A program made the position numbers and the translations under genes. A stretch of DNA of 64,000 nt, taken from NCBI RefSeq assembly GCF_007747655.1, contig NZ_CP036274.1, forward strand, positions 3,906,001-3,970,000. The letters run 5' to 3'. This stretch comes from Anatilimnocola aggregata. GTDB lineage: Bacteria; Planctomycetota; Planctomycetia; Pirellulales; Pirellulaceae. Below the pieces are notes generated by a model that was not told the origin of the DNA, made no database searches, and saw only the letters and a program-made list of their open reading frames with translations. Positions 1-8,134 of this stretch are shown here, piece after piece (within the stretch, counting starts at the first letter, position 1; each line of letters opens with the position of its first letter).

Positions 1-1
1 G

Positions 2-748
2 CCGGTTGACGTCAATCACAGCGAGTGGGACTGCACACTCGAAGCTGGCGCAATGCGGTTGGGGTTAAGGACCATTGCGGGCTTATCGGCCACCGTGGTT
101 TCGAGAATTGCCCAGGCGCGTCCTTTCTGCTCGGTCACCGATTTTACGGAGCGGACGGAACTCGGCGTTCCGGTTGTCAAATTGCTGGCCGATGCCGATG
201 CCTTCCATTCGTTGCAATTAGATCGTCGGCAAGCCCTCTGGCAGTCGCTGGCGCAAGAGCCGAAGAAACTCCCGCTGCTGGCTGGCCTGGCGGACGAAGA
301 AGATGTTCCCAGCGAACTGCCTGCCATGAGCGGACTCGAGCAGGTTCTTGCCGACTATCGGACCCAAGGCCTTTCGCTGCGAGCGCATCCTCTGTCGTTT
401 TTTCGCGATGAAATGCAATCGCTGCAAATCACTCCCGCAGCAGAGTTGAGTGAAAAGCCCGATGGCACGTCAATCAAAGTCGCCGGGCTGGTACTCGTTC
501 GGCAGCGTCCCAGTACCGCAAAGGGAATAACCTTCGTCACACTCGAAGACGAGACGGGAGTCGCCAACCTGATCATCCGCGTAGAAGTTTGGGACCGCTA
601 TTATAAGGTGGCTCGCACTGCTGCTGCCTTGATCGCCACCGGTCGCCTCCAAAATCAACGTGAGGTAATTCACGTGCTGGTCACGAAGTTAGAGAACCTC
701 GCTGGCCGCGTTGGTGGGATGAAATCCCAGTCCCGCGATTTTCATTGA
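2..748 (+). CDS. dnaE2: Error-prone DNA polymerase DnaE2 (ImuC), C-terminal part, cut by window edge
   Basis: This is the 3' end of an open frame that enters from the left edge, so the true start lies outside the window. The first residues read VDVNHSEWDCTLE, a signature just before the helix-hairpin-helix region of DnaE2-type polymerase III alpha subunits. GLRTIAGLS and the RPFCSVTDF segment follow as the HhH part. The last ~100 residues carry an OB-fold (VAGLVLVRQRPSTAKGITF, then TLEDETGVANLII). DnaE2 is the non-proofreading, SOS-associated translesion polymerase that usually works with ImuA/ImuB, whose genes would lie to the left if present. A replicative DnaE1 is less likely because the VNHSEWDCTLE and RPSTAKG patterns are typical of DnaE2. 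Confidence 0.88.
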   Translation, partial: PVDVNHSEWDCTLEAGAMRLGLRTIAGLSATVVSRIAQARPFCSVTDFTERTELGVPVVKLLADADAFHSLQLDRRQALWQSLAQEPKKLPLLAGLADEEDVPSELPAMSGLEQVLADYRTQGLSLRAHPLSFFRDEMQSLQITPAAELSEKPDGTSIKVAGLVLVRQRPSTAKGITFVTLEDETGVANLIIRVEVWDRYYKVARTAAALIATGRLQNQREVIHVLVTKLENLAGRVGGMKSQSRDFH

Positions 749-830
749 ATCAGAGGACAATACCTCTGCAAGTGATGTACGATTTGCTGACCGCTCGAAT
801 ACTCAACTCATATCCAAAGGCGCCTCAACC

Positions 831-1928
831 ATGCGACGACGCAGCTTTCTACAAGCCACTGCGGCAGCTACGTTCACTTCGCCAATTCTTGCAGCCGTTC
901 GCGCGGGTAGATGGGACGCAGCAGCCGAGGTACTGACGAAGGCCACCGATTCGAAGCAAGTTCACGCAGCCACCCTGTACGTTTCCCAAAAGGACGATTC
1001 GTACACCCGCCACTTCGGGCAGGCCACCACAGGCGACGCCATGTTCCTGCTAGGTTCCATTTCGAAGCCAATCAACATCACGGCGGTGATGACCCTTTAT
1101 GACCAGGGCAAGTTCCAACTCGAAGATCGCGTGAAGAAGTTCCTTCCCACCTTCACAGGCGGAGGGCGAGACGATGTAACGATCCGCCACTTGCTAACCC
1201 ACGTCTCCGGTTTGCCCGACCAATTGGCCAGCAACAATGAACTGCGCAAGAGGCATGCTTCACTCACAGAATTCAGTGAGCAGACACTGCGCACCCCGCT
1301 GAGCTTTGCCCCAGGGACGAAATACCAATACTCCAGCATGGGAATCTTGTTGGCGACCCGCATCGCGGAACTGATCAGCGGCACCGATATCCTGACACTT
1401 GTCGATCGCAGCGTATTGCAGCCGCTGGGGATGAAGCATTCGGCCCAAGGAGTCGGTCGGTTCCAACTCACGGACCTGCTCCCTTGCCAGATGGACGGCG
1501 CTGCGCCCGAATCAGGAAGCGGCGATCCCCAGGCTAAAGACTGGAACTGGAACAGCCCCTACTGGCGCAAACTGGGCGCTCCGTGGGGAGGCACGCATGC
1601 CTCGGCTCCCGATGTCGGTAGATTTCTCGCGGAGTTCATGGACCAGCGGAACGTTGCTATCAAGCCCGCCACAGCGCGACTGATGCTCCAAAACCACAAT
1701 CCCGCAGGATTCACGCCGCGCGGTCTTGGATTTCACGTTGGCGCCGAGTCCGGCAGTAAAGGCTGCTCCGACCAAACCTTTGGTCACACTGGATCCACGG
1801 GCACACTCTGCTGGGCCGATCCCCAGAGTAAAACCATTTGCGTGGTTCTGACCACGCTCCCGCGCCGCGCCGTGCAGCCTCATCCACGTGAAGTAGCAGC
1901 CAACTACGTTGCTGCGGCAGTGCGGTAA
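831..1928 (+). CDS. Secreted serine hydrolase, class C beta-lactamase / DD-peptidase family
   Basis: The protein has 365 residues. It starts with MRRRSFLQATAAATF, a signal sequence with a twin-arginine-like start and a small-residue cleavage region near 20-25, so export is likely. The catalytic SxxK motif is Ser76-Ile-Ser-Lys79 (GSISKP). A YSS triplet in KYQYSSMGIL takes the place of the usual YxN, and HTGSTG near the C terminus is the third (KTG-like) box. The family covers AmpC-type lactamases, DD-carboxypeptidases and esterases (EstB-like). Planctomycete members are mostly of unknown substrate, so no antibiotic resistance should be inferred. It stands alone, 82 bp after dnaE2 and 156 bp before the VWA gene, with no sign of operon linkage. 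Confidence 0.85.
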   Translation: MRRRSFLQATAAATFTSPILAAVRAGRWDAAAEVLTKATDSKQVHAATLYVSQKDDSYTRHFGQATTGDAMFLLGSISKPINITAVMTLYDQGKFQLEDRVKKFLPTFTGGGRDDVTIRHLLTHVSGLPDQLASNNELRKRHASLTEFSEQTLRTPLSFAPGTKYQYSSMGILLATRIAELISGTDILTLVDRSVLQPLGMKHSAQGVGRFQLTDLLPCQMDGAAPESGSGDPQAKDWNWNSPYWRKLGAPWGGTHASAPDVGRFLAEFMDQRNVAIKPATARLMLQNHNPAGFTPRGLGFHVGAESGSKGCSDQTFGHTGSTGTLCWADPQSKTICVVLTTLPRRAVQPHPREVAANYVAAAVR

Positions 1929-2084
1929 AGCGACGCTGATCGGACTGTTCGAAGATTATTTCCAGAGATCGCCAACGACTGCTCGTTGCGTTGACTTCGG
2001 TTTTTCACCGCCTGAAAATGAGTTGGTAGTACCGTGCATCGAACATTCCTGCGATCTGCCCGCTTTCCCCCGAAATTTACACCC

Positions 2085-3434
2085 ATGAAACCGCTCGCTT
2101 CCATCCTGCGAATCGTGGCGGTCGGCATTGCGCTTCACCCCACTCACTTTTCTGCCATTTGTTTTGCTGACAACATAGATTCAGCGTTTCGCGCTGCCAA
2201 GTCAAAGCTCGTTCTCGATCTCCGGTCATCCAAAGCAGAAGTGCGATCCGCTGCGATTACCAGATTCAAGGAATTTCCCACACCCGATGCGGCGAACACG
2301 CTCCTGTTGCAAGGGAGCCTGTCCAAGTTTCCAGATGTCCGGCGCGGCTGCTTTGCAGCGCTGCGGTCGTATGCAAATTCGGAAGTGGTGGGCAAAGAAT
2401 TGCTCACCGATGTGCTGCGGGATTTAAAGGTCGAAAAGATTGAAGCCGCGACAGCGATGCGGATGATCGTGTTGTTAAGTAGTGATGACCCGAAGGTTAA
2501 AGAGTTTGCGCAACAGGCCTTTGATCAAACTGAAAAGAGCCCGGCCGGCGTGCAACTTTTGGTAACAATTGTCGATCAACTTGCAGAAATGGGAGACTCG
2601 GCCAGCGCACGTTCGCTGTATCATTTGAGCGACCTTCCGCTTACCACTTCCCATGCGGGTCTGAAACGTGCGCTGGTTCAGGCCTTGTGCAAGATCGACG
2701 AACCCGAAGCTGTGGCGAAGTTAGTGCAAGCGGTTACCACCGCCGAAGGTGAGACTCGCGCCGACATCGAACGTCGGCTCATTCAACTTAGTGGGCTCAA
2801 GGCCGAAGACCGTCCCGACTGGCCCGGCTGGTGGCAAGAAAAACAGACTACTTTTGTGTTTCCGCATGGCGCAAAACCAGAAGTGGGTTTGTTCGCGAAG
2901 GCGGTTGCCAACATCCCCTCTTACTATGGTTTGCCACTCTACGGCTCAAAAATTGTCTTCGTCATCGACTATTCCGGTAGCATGCGAGGTGCCAAGTTGG
3001 ACGCGGCCAAGTGGGAATTGCAAAACGCAATCGCCAAGCTTCCCGACGGAGTAAGATTCAACGTCCTCGCCTTCAATTCCGTCGTCATCCCGTGGAAGCG
3101 AGAACTTGTACAATCGTCGCCCGAATCGAAACAAGAGGCAGTCCGGTTCATTATCGGCGGCGACGCGGGAGCACAAACTGCTTCGTACAATGCGCTAGAA
3201 GCTGCCTTGTCGCAGGACTGCGATGCGATCTATTTCCTGACCGATGGCGCGCCGCGTGGCAGCAAGATTGACGACCCGCAGCAGATTGTCACCATGATTG
3301 GCCGCCGCAATCGAGTGCGGCGCGCGACGATCAATGTGATTGGTATTGGCGTCGGCAATGAAGGTAACGCGTTCGACGTCTTCCTGCGCGAACTCGCCGC
3401 TCAAAACTTCGGTGCTTATCGACGCCTGGATTAA
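2085..3434 (+). CDS. Secreted HEAT-like / von Willebrand factor A domain protein
   Basis: The chosen ATG at 2085 gives 449 residues starting MKPLASILRIVAVGIALHP, a plausible signal peptide ending near SAICFA. An in-frame ATG at 2034 would put charged, non-signal residues in front and is less likely. Residues ~30-250 are alpha-helical with HEAT-like repeats (RSAAITRFKEFP, VRRGCFAALRSY). A VWA domain follows from ~288: the MIDAS motif is D295-Y-S-G-S (VFVIDYSGSMRG), and FLTDGAPRG supplies the later metal-contact loop. VWA domains bind protein partners through a divalent metal. Secreted HEAT-VWA proteins are common in planctomycetes but uncharacterised. The gene converges on the sulfotransferase gene with only 4 bp between the stops. 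Confidence 0.75.
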   Translation: MKPLASILRIVAVGIALHPTHFSAICFADNIDSAFRAAKSKLVLDLRSSKAEVRSAAITRFKEFPTPDAANTLLLQGSLSKFPDVRRGCFAALRSYANSEVVGKELLTDVLRDLKVEKIEAATAMRMIVLLSSDDPKVKEFAQQAFDQTEKSPAGVQLLVTIVDQLAEMGDSASARSLYHLSDLPLTTSHAGLKRALVQALCKIDEPEAVAKLVQAVTTAEGETRADIERRLIQLSGLKAEDRPDWPGWWQEKQTTFVFPHGAKPEVGLFAKAVANIPSYYGLPLYGSKIVFVIDYSGSMRGAKLDAAKWELQNAIAKLPDGVRFNVLAFNSVVIPWKRELVQSSPESKQEAVRFIIGGDAGAQTASYNALEAALSQDCDAIYFLTDGAPRGSKIDDPQQIVTMIGRRNRVRRATINVIGIGVGNEGNAFDVFLRELAAQNFGAYRRLD

Positions 3435-3438
3435 GGCA

Positions 3439-4599
3439 CTATTCGTAGCCAAATCGTGAAAAATAGCCGGCCCAGCGACGGCGAATTTCAGCCTCGGTTT
3501 CAGCATCCATCTGATGCTTGTTCGTCTGGTAATCCTTCTGCGACTGCATGTACGCGGCGATCTTATCCCGCACTGGGGCAAAATTGCCGAGTTGCAAGCG
3601 CTCATAAATTTGCTCGCACTGGCCCACGGGGTCTTTCACCAGGTCTTCGTACTTAAGTTCGTACAAGTCGCCCGCTGGAATCTCGTTCCGCTGTTTTTCG
3701 TAACCGCGGTACATCCGCTCGAAGCAATCGAAGACATACTCGCGCAGGTGCTTATGCCGGGCAACTTGCAAACCTTGCACATCGTCCAGCGACTCCCATA
3801 GCCGCGTGGTCGAAGGAAAAAGCGAGAATGGACTGCGGGCAATGTGAATGAACTTTGCCCCGGGAAACCACTGCGCCAGATGGCCAATGCGACCGGTGTG
3901 CGGAGGGGACTTAAGCAGTAACTGTTTCTGACGGGTTTGCAACGTAATCAATTTGGCGAACCAGACGATCGCCTTCCTAAACTTCTCAACATCGGCGGGA
4001 GAAGCTTCATCAAGATTGAGTACATCGCTGTAATCGGCCGGCACGTCGTTTGGAAAGGCCATCCGTGCGTATGGGGTTGGCGCGCCGAGTGCGAGCAGGG
4101 CAAACTCATCTTCCTGCGGGCGTTGAAAACCAGCAGCCATGTTGTCCATGGGGCGCTGCTTGGGAACGAGCCAGCCCATGCGTTTGCCAATCAGCCATTC
4201 GGTGACGAAGGTATGGTGCGGGGCCATGCACTGATAAGTATTGGGAGTCGCGAACCGGGAATCGAGATGGAGCAGTTCGTGCAGAAGAGTCGTACCGCTG
4301 CGCCAATGGCCCACGATAAAGACGGGAGGTTGCTCGACGCGCGTACGCTCGATGTAACTGCCGAACCACAAATGCTGCAGCAGCGCCGCGGCGGAATTGA
4401 ACGGCGTCGTGGCCGTAATCATCGCCGCCATCGGCAGTTTGAACGGATGCACACGAAAGCCGTGGCGCGCGAGAAGTCGGCACCAATCGCTGATCCGCAG
4501 CGCATGCCAAAAGCGCGGGCTGTACCAGGGATAGTCGTTCATCTTCGGCTTTTTAGCCGGTTTATTTTGTGCCGGAGAAGGCGTCGTCAAGCTAGTCAT
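3439..4599 (-). CDS. Sulfotransferase family protein
   Basis: The protein has 386 residues. The 5'-phosphosulfate loop that grips PAPS is visible around residues 95-112 (VGHWRSGTTLLHELLHLD). The 3'-phosphate-binding segment is IHIARSPFSLFPSTTRLW near residue 240. It therefore resembles bacterial PAPS-dependent sulfotransferases that sulfate carbohydrates, lipids or proteins; the acceptor cannot be told from sequence. The ATG at 4599 overlaps the lipA stop in an ATGA arrangement, so the two are probably translationally coupled. The tail (RRRWAGYFSRFGYE) is full length. Pairing with lipoate genes has no obvious metabolic logic. Confidence 0.82.
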   Translation of the reverse strand: MTSLTTPSPAQNKPAKKPKMNDYPWYSPRFWHALRISDWCRLLARHGFRVHPFKLPMAAMITATTPFNSAAALLQHLWFGSYIERTRVEQPPVFIVGHWRSGTTLLHELLHLDSRFATPNTYQCMAPHHTFVTEWLIGKRMGWLVPKQRPMDNMAAGFQRPQEDEFALLALGAPTPYARMAFPNDVPADYSDVLNLDEASPADVEKFRKAIVWFAKLITLQTRQKQLLLKSPPHTGRIGHLAQWFPGAKFIHIARSPFSLFPSTTRLWESLDDVQGLQVARHKHLREYVFDCFERMYRGYEKQRNEIPAGDLYELKYEDLVKDPVGQCEQIYERLQLGNFAPVRDKIAAYMQSQKDYQTNKHQMDAETEAEIRRRWAGYFSRFGYE

Positions 4600-5606
4600 G
4601 CGGATTCACTAATAATGGAAGGTAGCGGCACTTCGATGGTTGCGGCAGCCATATCGCGGGCGTGATAACTGCTGCGGACGAATGGTCCGCTCGCAACATC
4701 GGCAAAGCCCATCTGGCGGGCAGCGCGGCCGAGAAACTCGAACTCTTCCGGCGGAACATAGCGAACCACGGGCAAATAGTTGTCGGCAGAAACGGCGCTC
4801 GGCATCAGGTACTGCCCCAGTGTCAGGAGGTCGCAACCCGCGCGGCGCAGGTCGGCGAGGACTTCGAACAGTTCGTCCGTCGTCTCACCCAGACCTAGCA
4901 TCAACCCGCTCTTGGTCTTGATCGACGGATCGAGTTCTTTGATTTTGCGCAGCAAGTGCAACGTCCAGCGATAATCCGACTTCGGTCCACGCACTTTGCG
5001 ATACAAGCGAGGAACTGTTTCCGTGTTGTGATTGAAAACTTCCGGGCGCGACTCGACTACCCGGGAAATCGCGGCATCGTTGTGGAGAAAATCGGGAGTC
5101 AGAACTTCAACCGCAGCGCCGGTTTTTTCGCGCACGGCGAGGACGCATTGATAAAAGTGTTCGGCACCGCCATCGGGCAAGTCGTCGCGCGTAACGGAAG
5201 TAATCACCACATGCTTGAGACCTAAACGCAGCGATGCTTCTGCCAAGCGCGCAGGCTCGTCGCTTTCCACTTGCTGCGTGCGTCCACGGGCGACGGCGCA
5301 AAAGCCGCAGGGGCGAGTGCAGACATTGCCGAGAATCATGAAGGTAGCTGTTCGCTGCGAGTAACACTCCATGCGATTGGGGCACTTGGCGTTGTCGCAG
5401 ACTGTCTCAAGCTTGAGTTCGTCGAGCAGCCCTTGAGTTAGATGATTAAAGTTGCCTTTGGGAACTTCGCGCTTCAACCAGCGCGGAAGACGACGCGTAT
5501 CGTTCGCGGCCTCCCCCGATGCTACTTCGGCAGAGGTAGTCGTGCAGCCCGACGAACATTCGCTAGTAGGCTCGCGATACAGCGGCAATTCACGCAGCAG
5601 ATTCAC
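4596..5606 (-). CDS. lipA: Lipoyl synthase
   Basis: Radical-SAM enzyme that inserts two sulfurs into protein-bound octanoyl chains. The auxiliary Fe-S cluster motif CDNAKCPNRMEC (C-x4-C-x5-C), the radical-SAM motif CTRPCGFC (C-x3-C-x2-C) and the C-terminal RSSY motif with the conserved serine are all present, so it should be active. I prefer a GTG start at 5606 (336 residues), with AGGAT eight bases upstream and only 17 bp overlap with lipB. An in-frame ATG at 5714 would add 36 residues that merely overprint the lipB 3' end and look unlike any LipA N terminus. It lies directly after lipB and is coupled to the sulfotransferase gene after it. Confidence 0.93.
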   Translation of the reverse strand: MNLLRELPLYREPTSECSSGCTTTSAEVASGEAANDTRRLPRWLKREVPKGNFNHLTQGLLDELKLETVCDNAKCPNRMECYSQRTATFMILGNVCTRPCGFCAVARGRTQQVESDEPARLAEASLRLGLKHVVITSVTRDDLPDGGAEHFYQCVLAVREKTGAAVEVLTPDFLHNDAAISRVVESRPEVFNHNTETVPRLYRKVRGPKSDYRWTLHLLRKIKELDPSIKTKSGLMLGLGETTDELFEVLADLRRAGCDLLTLGQYLMPSAVSADNYLPVVRYVPPEEFEFLGRAARQMGFADVASGPFVRSSYHARDMAAATIEVPLPSIISESA

Positions 5607-6438
5607 GGGGGGTAGATCCTGAAAGTTCCGGCAGCAGAGGATGGCCGGTGTGCATGTGGTAGTCGGCACAGCCAAACGCGGCAGCCAAGTGGGGCACCAC
5701 GGCGGCTCGGACACTAGTCATTTTAACGGGCTGCGTCGTTTCTGACAGGAGAGAGGAGTGAATCGGCCGCTGCGGGGGAAGTGTATTTCCAGCTGGAAGA
5801 CTAGCAACAAGGCCGGAAAACTCGCGAGCCGGGACTGTTTCGATCCGCTGAATGCTGCGCATGTCAGGATTCACGTTGATAAAGGCGCCCTGCGAGGCGA
5901 CGCCAAATCTCACGGCAATTCCCAATGCTGCCAATAATCCCGTTCGCCCCCATAGGCCGAAATGTCCTGGTAGGATCGTGGTCGTCACTCCTAATTCCTG
6001 CAGTGCGGCGCTTAACCCCGACTGAAAGCGGCGAACAAATTCGCCGACCGACCAGCGGTGCCATTCAAGCTGAGTAATGATGTAAATTGCCAACTGGCCA
6101 GGAGCGTGGAGCAAGCAGCCACCACCACGAGCAACGTATCGCACTGCCAGTTCTCGCTCGGCAAGTTCTGCGCCGCTCAGGTGCAGTTGATCGCGCGAGC
6201 CGCGGCGGCCGATCGTAATTAGCCCCGGGTGCTCGCACAGCAGTGCGGTGAACCGACCATCGCCACGCGTGGCCGCGTCGTAGGCAAGCCGCTTTTGCGC
6301 GGTGAGGCAGTCCTCGAAATCCACCTGCCCAAGCAAGTGGAAATGACTGGCGAACTGCGGCGGCAACTTTGCTGAACGAGGCATATAAATTGATTGCGCG
6401 GAACGAATTACCTGCGCAAGGGGGGCGACGAGAGACAA
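5590..6438 (-). CDS. lipB: Octanoyltransferase LipB homologue, catalytic residues replaced
   Basis: The protein has 282 residues and precedes lipA, as in many genomes. The family signature is present as RGGGCLLHAPGQ (usual RGGxxTxHxPGQ). By eye alignment to E. coli and M. tuberculosis LipB, however, the catalytic lysine segment RKxAAIG reads TGLLAALG, the xHG triplet reads SQG, and the nucleophile segment PCG reads VPAREFSG with no cysteine. The Cys/Lys acyltransfer dyad thus appears to be missing. The remaining cysteines (in FEDCLTAQ, LLCEHPG, GGGCLL, FGCADY) lie elsewhere. It may be a divergent enzyme with another nucleophile, or a non-catalytic protein. A start at the ATG at 6384 (MPRSAKLPPQ) is also possible. 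Confidence 0.78.
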   Translation of the reverse strand: MSLVAPLAQVIRSAQSIYMPRSAKLPPQFASHFHLLGQVDFEDCLTAQKRLAYDAATRGDGRFTALLCEHPGLITIGRRGSRDQLHLSGAELAERELAVRYVARGGGCLLHAPGQLAIYIITQLEWHRWSVGEFVRRFQSGLSAALQELGVTTTILPGHFGLWGRTGLLAALGIAVRFGVASQGAFINVNPDMRSIQRIETVPAREFSGLVASLPAGNTLPPQRPIHSSLLSETTQPVKMTSVRAAVVPHLAAAFGCADYHMHTGHPLLPELSGSTPRESAA

Positions 6439-6489
6439 ACGAGAGAAGGCGGGAGACTAGCAAAATGCGTCTCGACAGCCCAGAGCAAG

Positions 6490-6547
6490 AAAAAGGGACA
6501 TCTTAAGCGGTGCCAGCGTGCATCGACGCGTCTTAGGTGTGCCCTTT
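6490..6547 (-). terminator. Possible rho-independent terminator after the 14.3-6.5 kb operon
   Basis: Read on the minus strand, AAAGGG and CCCTTT arms lie about 45 bases apart with an imperfect CCTAAG/CTTAAG inner stem, and a run of five T follows. It sits between the end of the leftward three-gene operon and the start of lipB, where a terminator is expected. The stem is long-looped and imperfect, so the call is tentative. Confidence 0.35.
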
Positions 6548-6558
6548 AGTCGTCTTGG

Positions 6559-8130
6559 TTAAGGTGTTGGTGCCGAAACCTCGGTCGGCATGGGCAGCGG
6601 GCTTGGCATGGGCGCTGGAACAGGGACGGGGGCAGGGGCAGGGGCTGGTTCAGGAGGTTTGGGCGGTGCAGACTTGGCCGTTTGCAGTTCTCGCTGCAAC
6701 GTAACTCCTAGCTGCGGATCCAAAAACTTTGATAGCAAGCTTCGCGCATCGATCACCAGCTTTTCGATGCGCTTTTGCGTTGTCGGGTCGATGGACTTGA
6801 TATTCTGCTGGTCGAGAAACCGGCTCAGATCGGCCCGTGTTTCCAGTGCCCGGAACTGATCGAGCAATTGCTGCGCTTCGTCGAACTTCCCCTCTTTGGT
6901 CTTCGCACGAAGTCGTGCGGCTGTGATTTGTCGCCGCGCTTCCAGATCCATGATCTTGCTTTGCAAAGCGACGATCAGCCCCTCCGCTTGCAGTCGCCCG
7001 TCGTCGTTCACGACCGACGCCTCCATCTTCAACTGCTGACCCGGCACGATGGGAAGCCGCGCGAGTAACTGACCACCACTTCGCACTAGTAACGTTTGTA
7101 AGGCACCGGTCGCGGCCTGCGGCAACTCAATGTTCCCGCGCCAGTCAGTCGCTCCAACCAGTTCACCATCGGTTTCGCTGGTCTTGCGCCAGATCTCATA
7201 GCCGGACAGTGGCGATCGACTCGCATCGCGTGCCCGGAGTTGCAAGGTCGTAGAGGGAAACTGGGGCTGCACGAGCAAGGCTAAGCGTTCAGTGCGCGCA
7301 TTACTCTTGCTGGGGATCGGCGATTTGTAGCCCGAATGAAGTCGGCAGGTAACAAGTGAACTTTCCTGTTTATCGACCTCAAGCAGGGTCCACGGTATCA
7401 GACCGATACCACCCTTGAGCGGCTCACCCATTCGATCGTTGCGACGAATGACCGGTCGCAACACAGCACCTGCTCGGATCCAAGCGGGCGATTCGTCCGT
7501 AGTGATCAGCCCGCCCGCACGTAGTCGGGCAACGATCGTTGGACCTTCCACCCGTTCGATCTTCGCGATGGGAGTGAACGCGCGCGCGATCGCATCCCAA
7601 ATCAGCCAAGGCAGACTTTCGCGCTGCGGCGTTTCCCGGGCAAGGACGACGCTGAATTGGTGGGCTCGCGCATCAAACTCACGCACTAGAATCCGCAGAC
7701 TACCCTGATCTTCATTCACACCGACCAGGTAGATTTTATCGATGCCGGTCAACTTGGGACCAGCATTTACGATTTGATCCGATTTCAACTCATCCATTCG
7801 TTGGCGCAGTTCAGCCGCGACTAACGCGGGAGCTGGCAGGACTTCGCAGTTCCAAAGTGGGCCGAAGGTGGTCTCGGCACGGCCAAGCAATGTCGCTCGA
7901 ATCTGCTCGAATTGCGCGCCCTGCCATGTCGGATCGTCTGGCAACGACAACCAGATCTTCACTTCATAAGGAGTGAATTCCCATGCCGCTTGAGCAGCGC
8001 AGTGTTTTGTAGATAAACAACAACAGAGAAATACCAACAACCCGCACGCAAAGCTCGCGACTTGGCACCTCCGACGCAGCCAGGAGGCAACGAACGCCTG
8101 AAAACTCGTGATGGCAGCGGGTGGCAACAT
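6559..8130 (-). CDS. Secreted protein of unknown function with proline-rich tail
   Basis: The protein has 523 residues and no recognised domain. The hydrophobic stretch ASFACGLLVFLCCCL ending near AAQAAWEF looks like a signal peptide after a ~25-residue N-terminal arm. The middle is mostly beta (for example WAGAVLRPVIRR-like segments) and a helical, coiled-coil-like section lies around residues 390-470 (MDLEARRQITAARLRAKTKE). The last ~35 residues are almost only Pro, Ala and Val, encoded by a GC-rich repeat at about 6590-6660. It is the last gene of a leftward operon, 4 bp after the binding-protein gene, so it may act in the same envelope process. No function is assigned. Confidence 0.6.
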   Translation of the reverse strand: MLPPAAITSFQAFVASWLRRRCQVASFACGLLVFLCCCLSTKHCAAQAAWEFTPYEVKIWLSLPDDPTWQGAQFEQIRATLLGRAETTFGPLWNCEVLPAPALVAAELRQRMDELKSDQIVNAGPKLTGIDKIYLVGVNEDQGSLRILVREFDARAHQFSVVLARETPQRESLPWLIWDAIARAFTPIAKIERVEGPTIVARLRAGGLITTDESPAWIRAGAVLRPVIRRNDRMGEPLKGGIGLIPWTLLEVDKQESSLVTCRLHSGYKSPIPSKSNARTERLALLVQPQFPSTTLQLRARDASRSPLSGYEIWRKTSETDGELVGATDWRGNIELPQAATGALQTLLVRSGGQLLARLPIVPGQQLKMEASVVNDDGRLQAEGLIVALQSKIMDLEARRQITAARLRAKTKEGKFDEAQQLLDQFRALETRADLSRFLDQQNIKSIDPTTQKRIEKLVIDARSLLSKFLDPQLGVTLQRELQTAKSAPPKPPEPAPAPAPVPVPAPMPSPLPMPTEVSAPTP

Positions 8131-8134
8131 GCGA

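Noticed and set aside
831..1928. Clinically relevant AmpC beta-lactamase
   Set aside because: Only the broad class C/serine hydrolase motifs are present, and YSS replaces YxN; most such planctomycete proteins are not shown to be lactamases.
5607..5714. LipA start at the ATG at 5714
   Set aside because: It would overlap lipB by 125 bp and add 36 residues that do not look like any LipA N terminus; the GTG at 5606 has a ribosome site.
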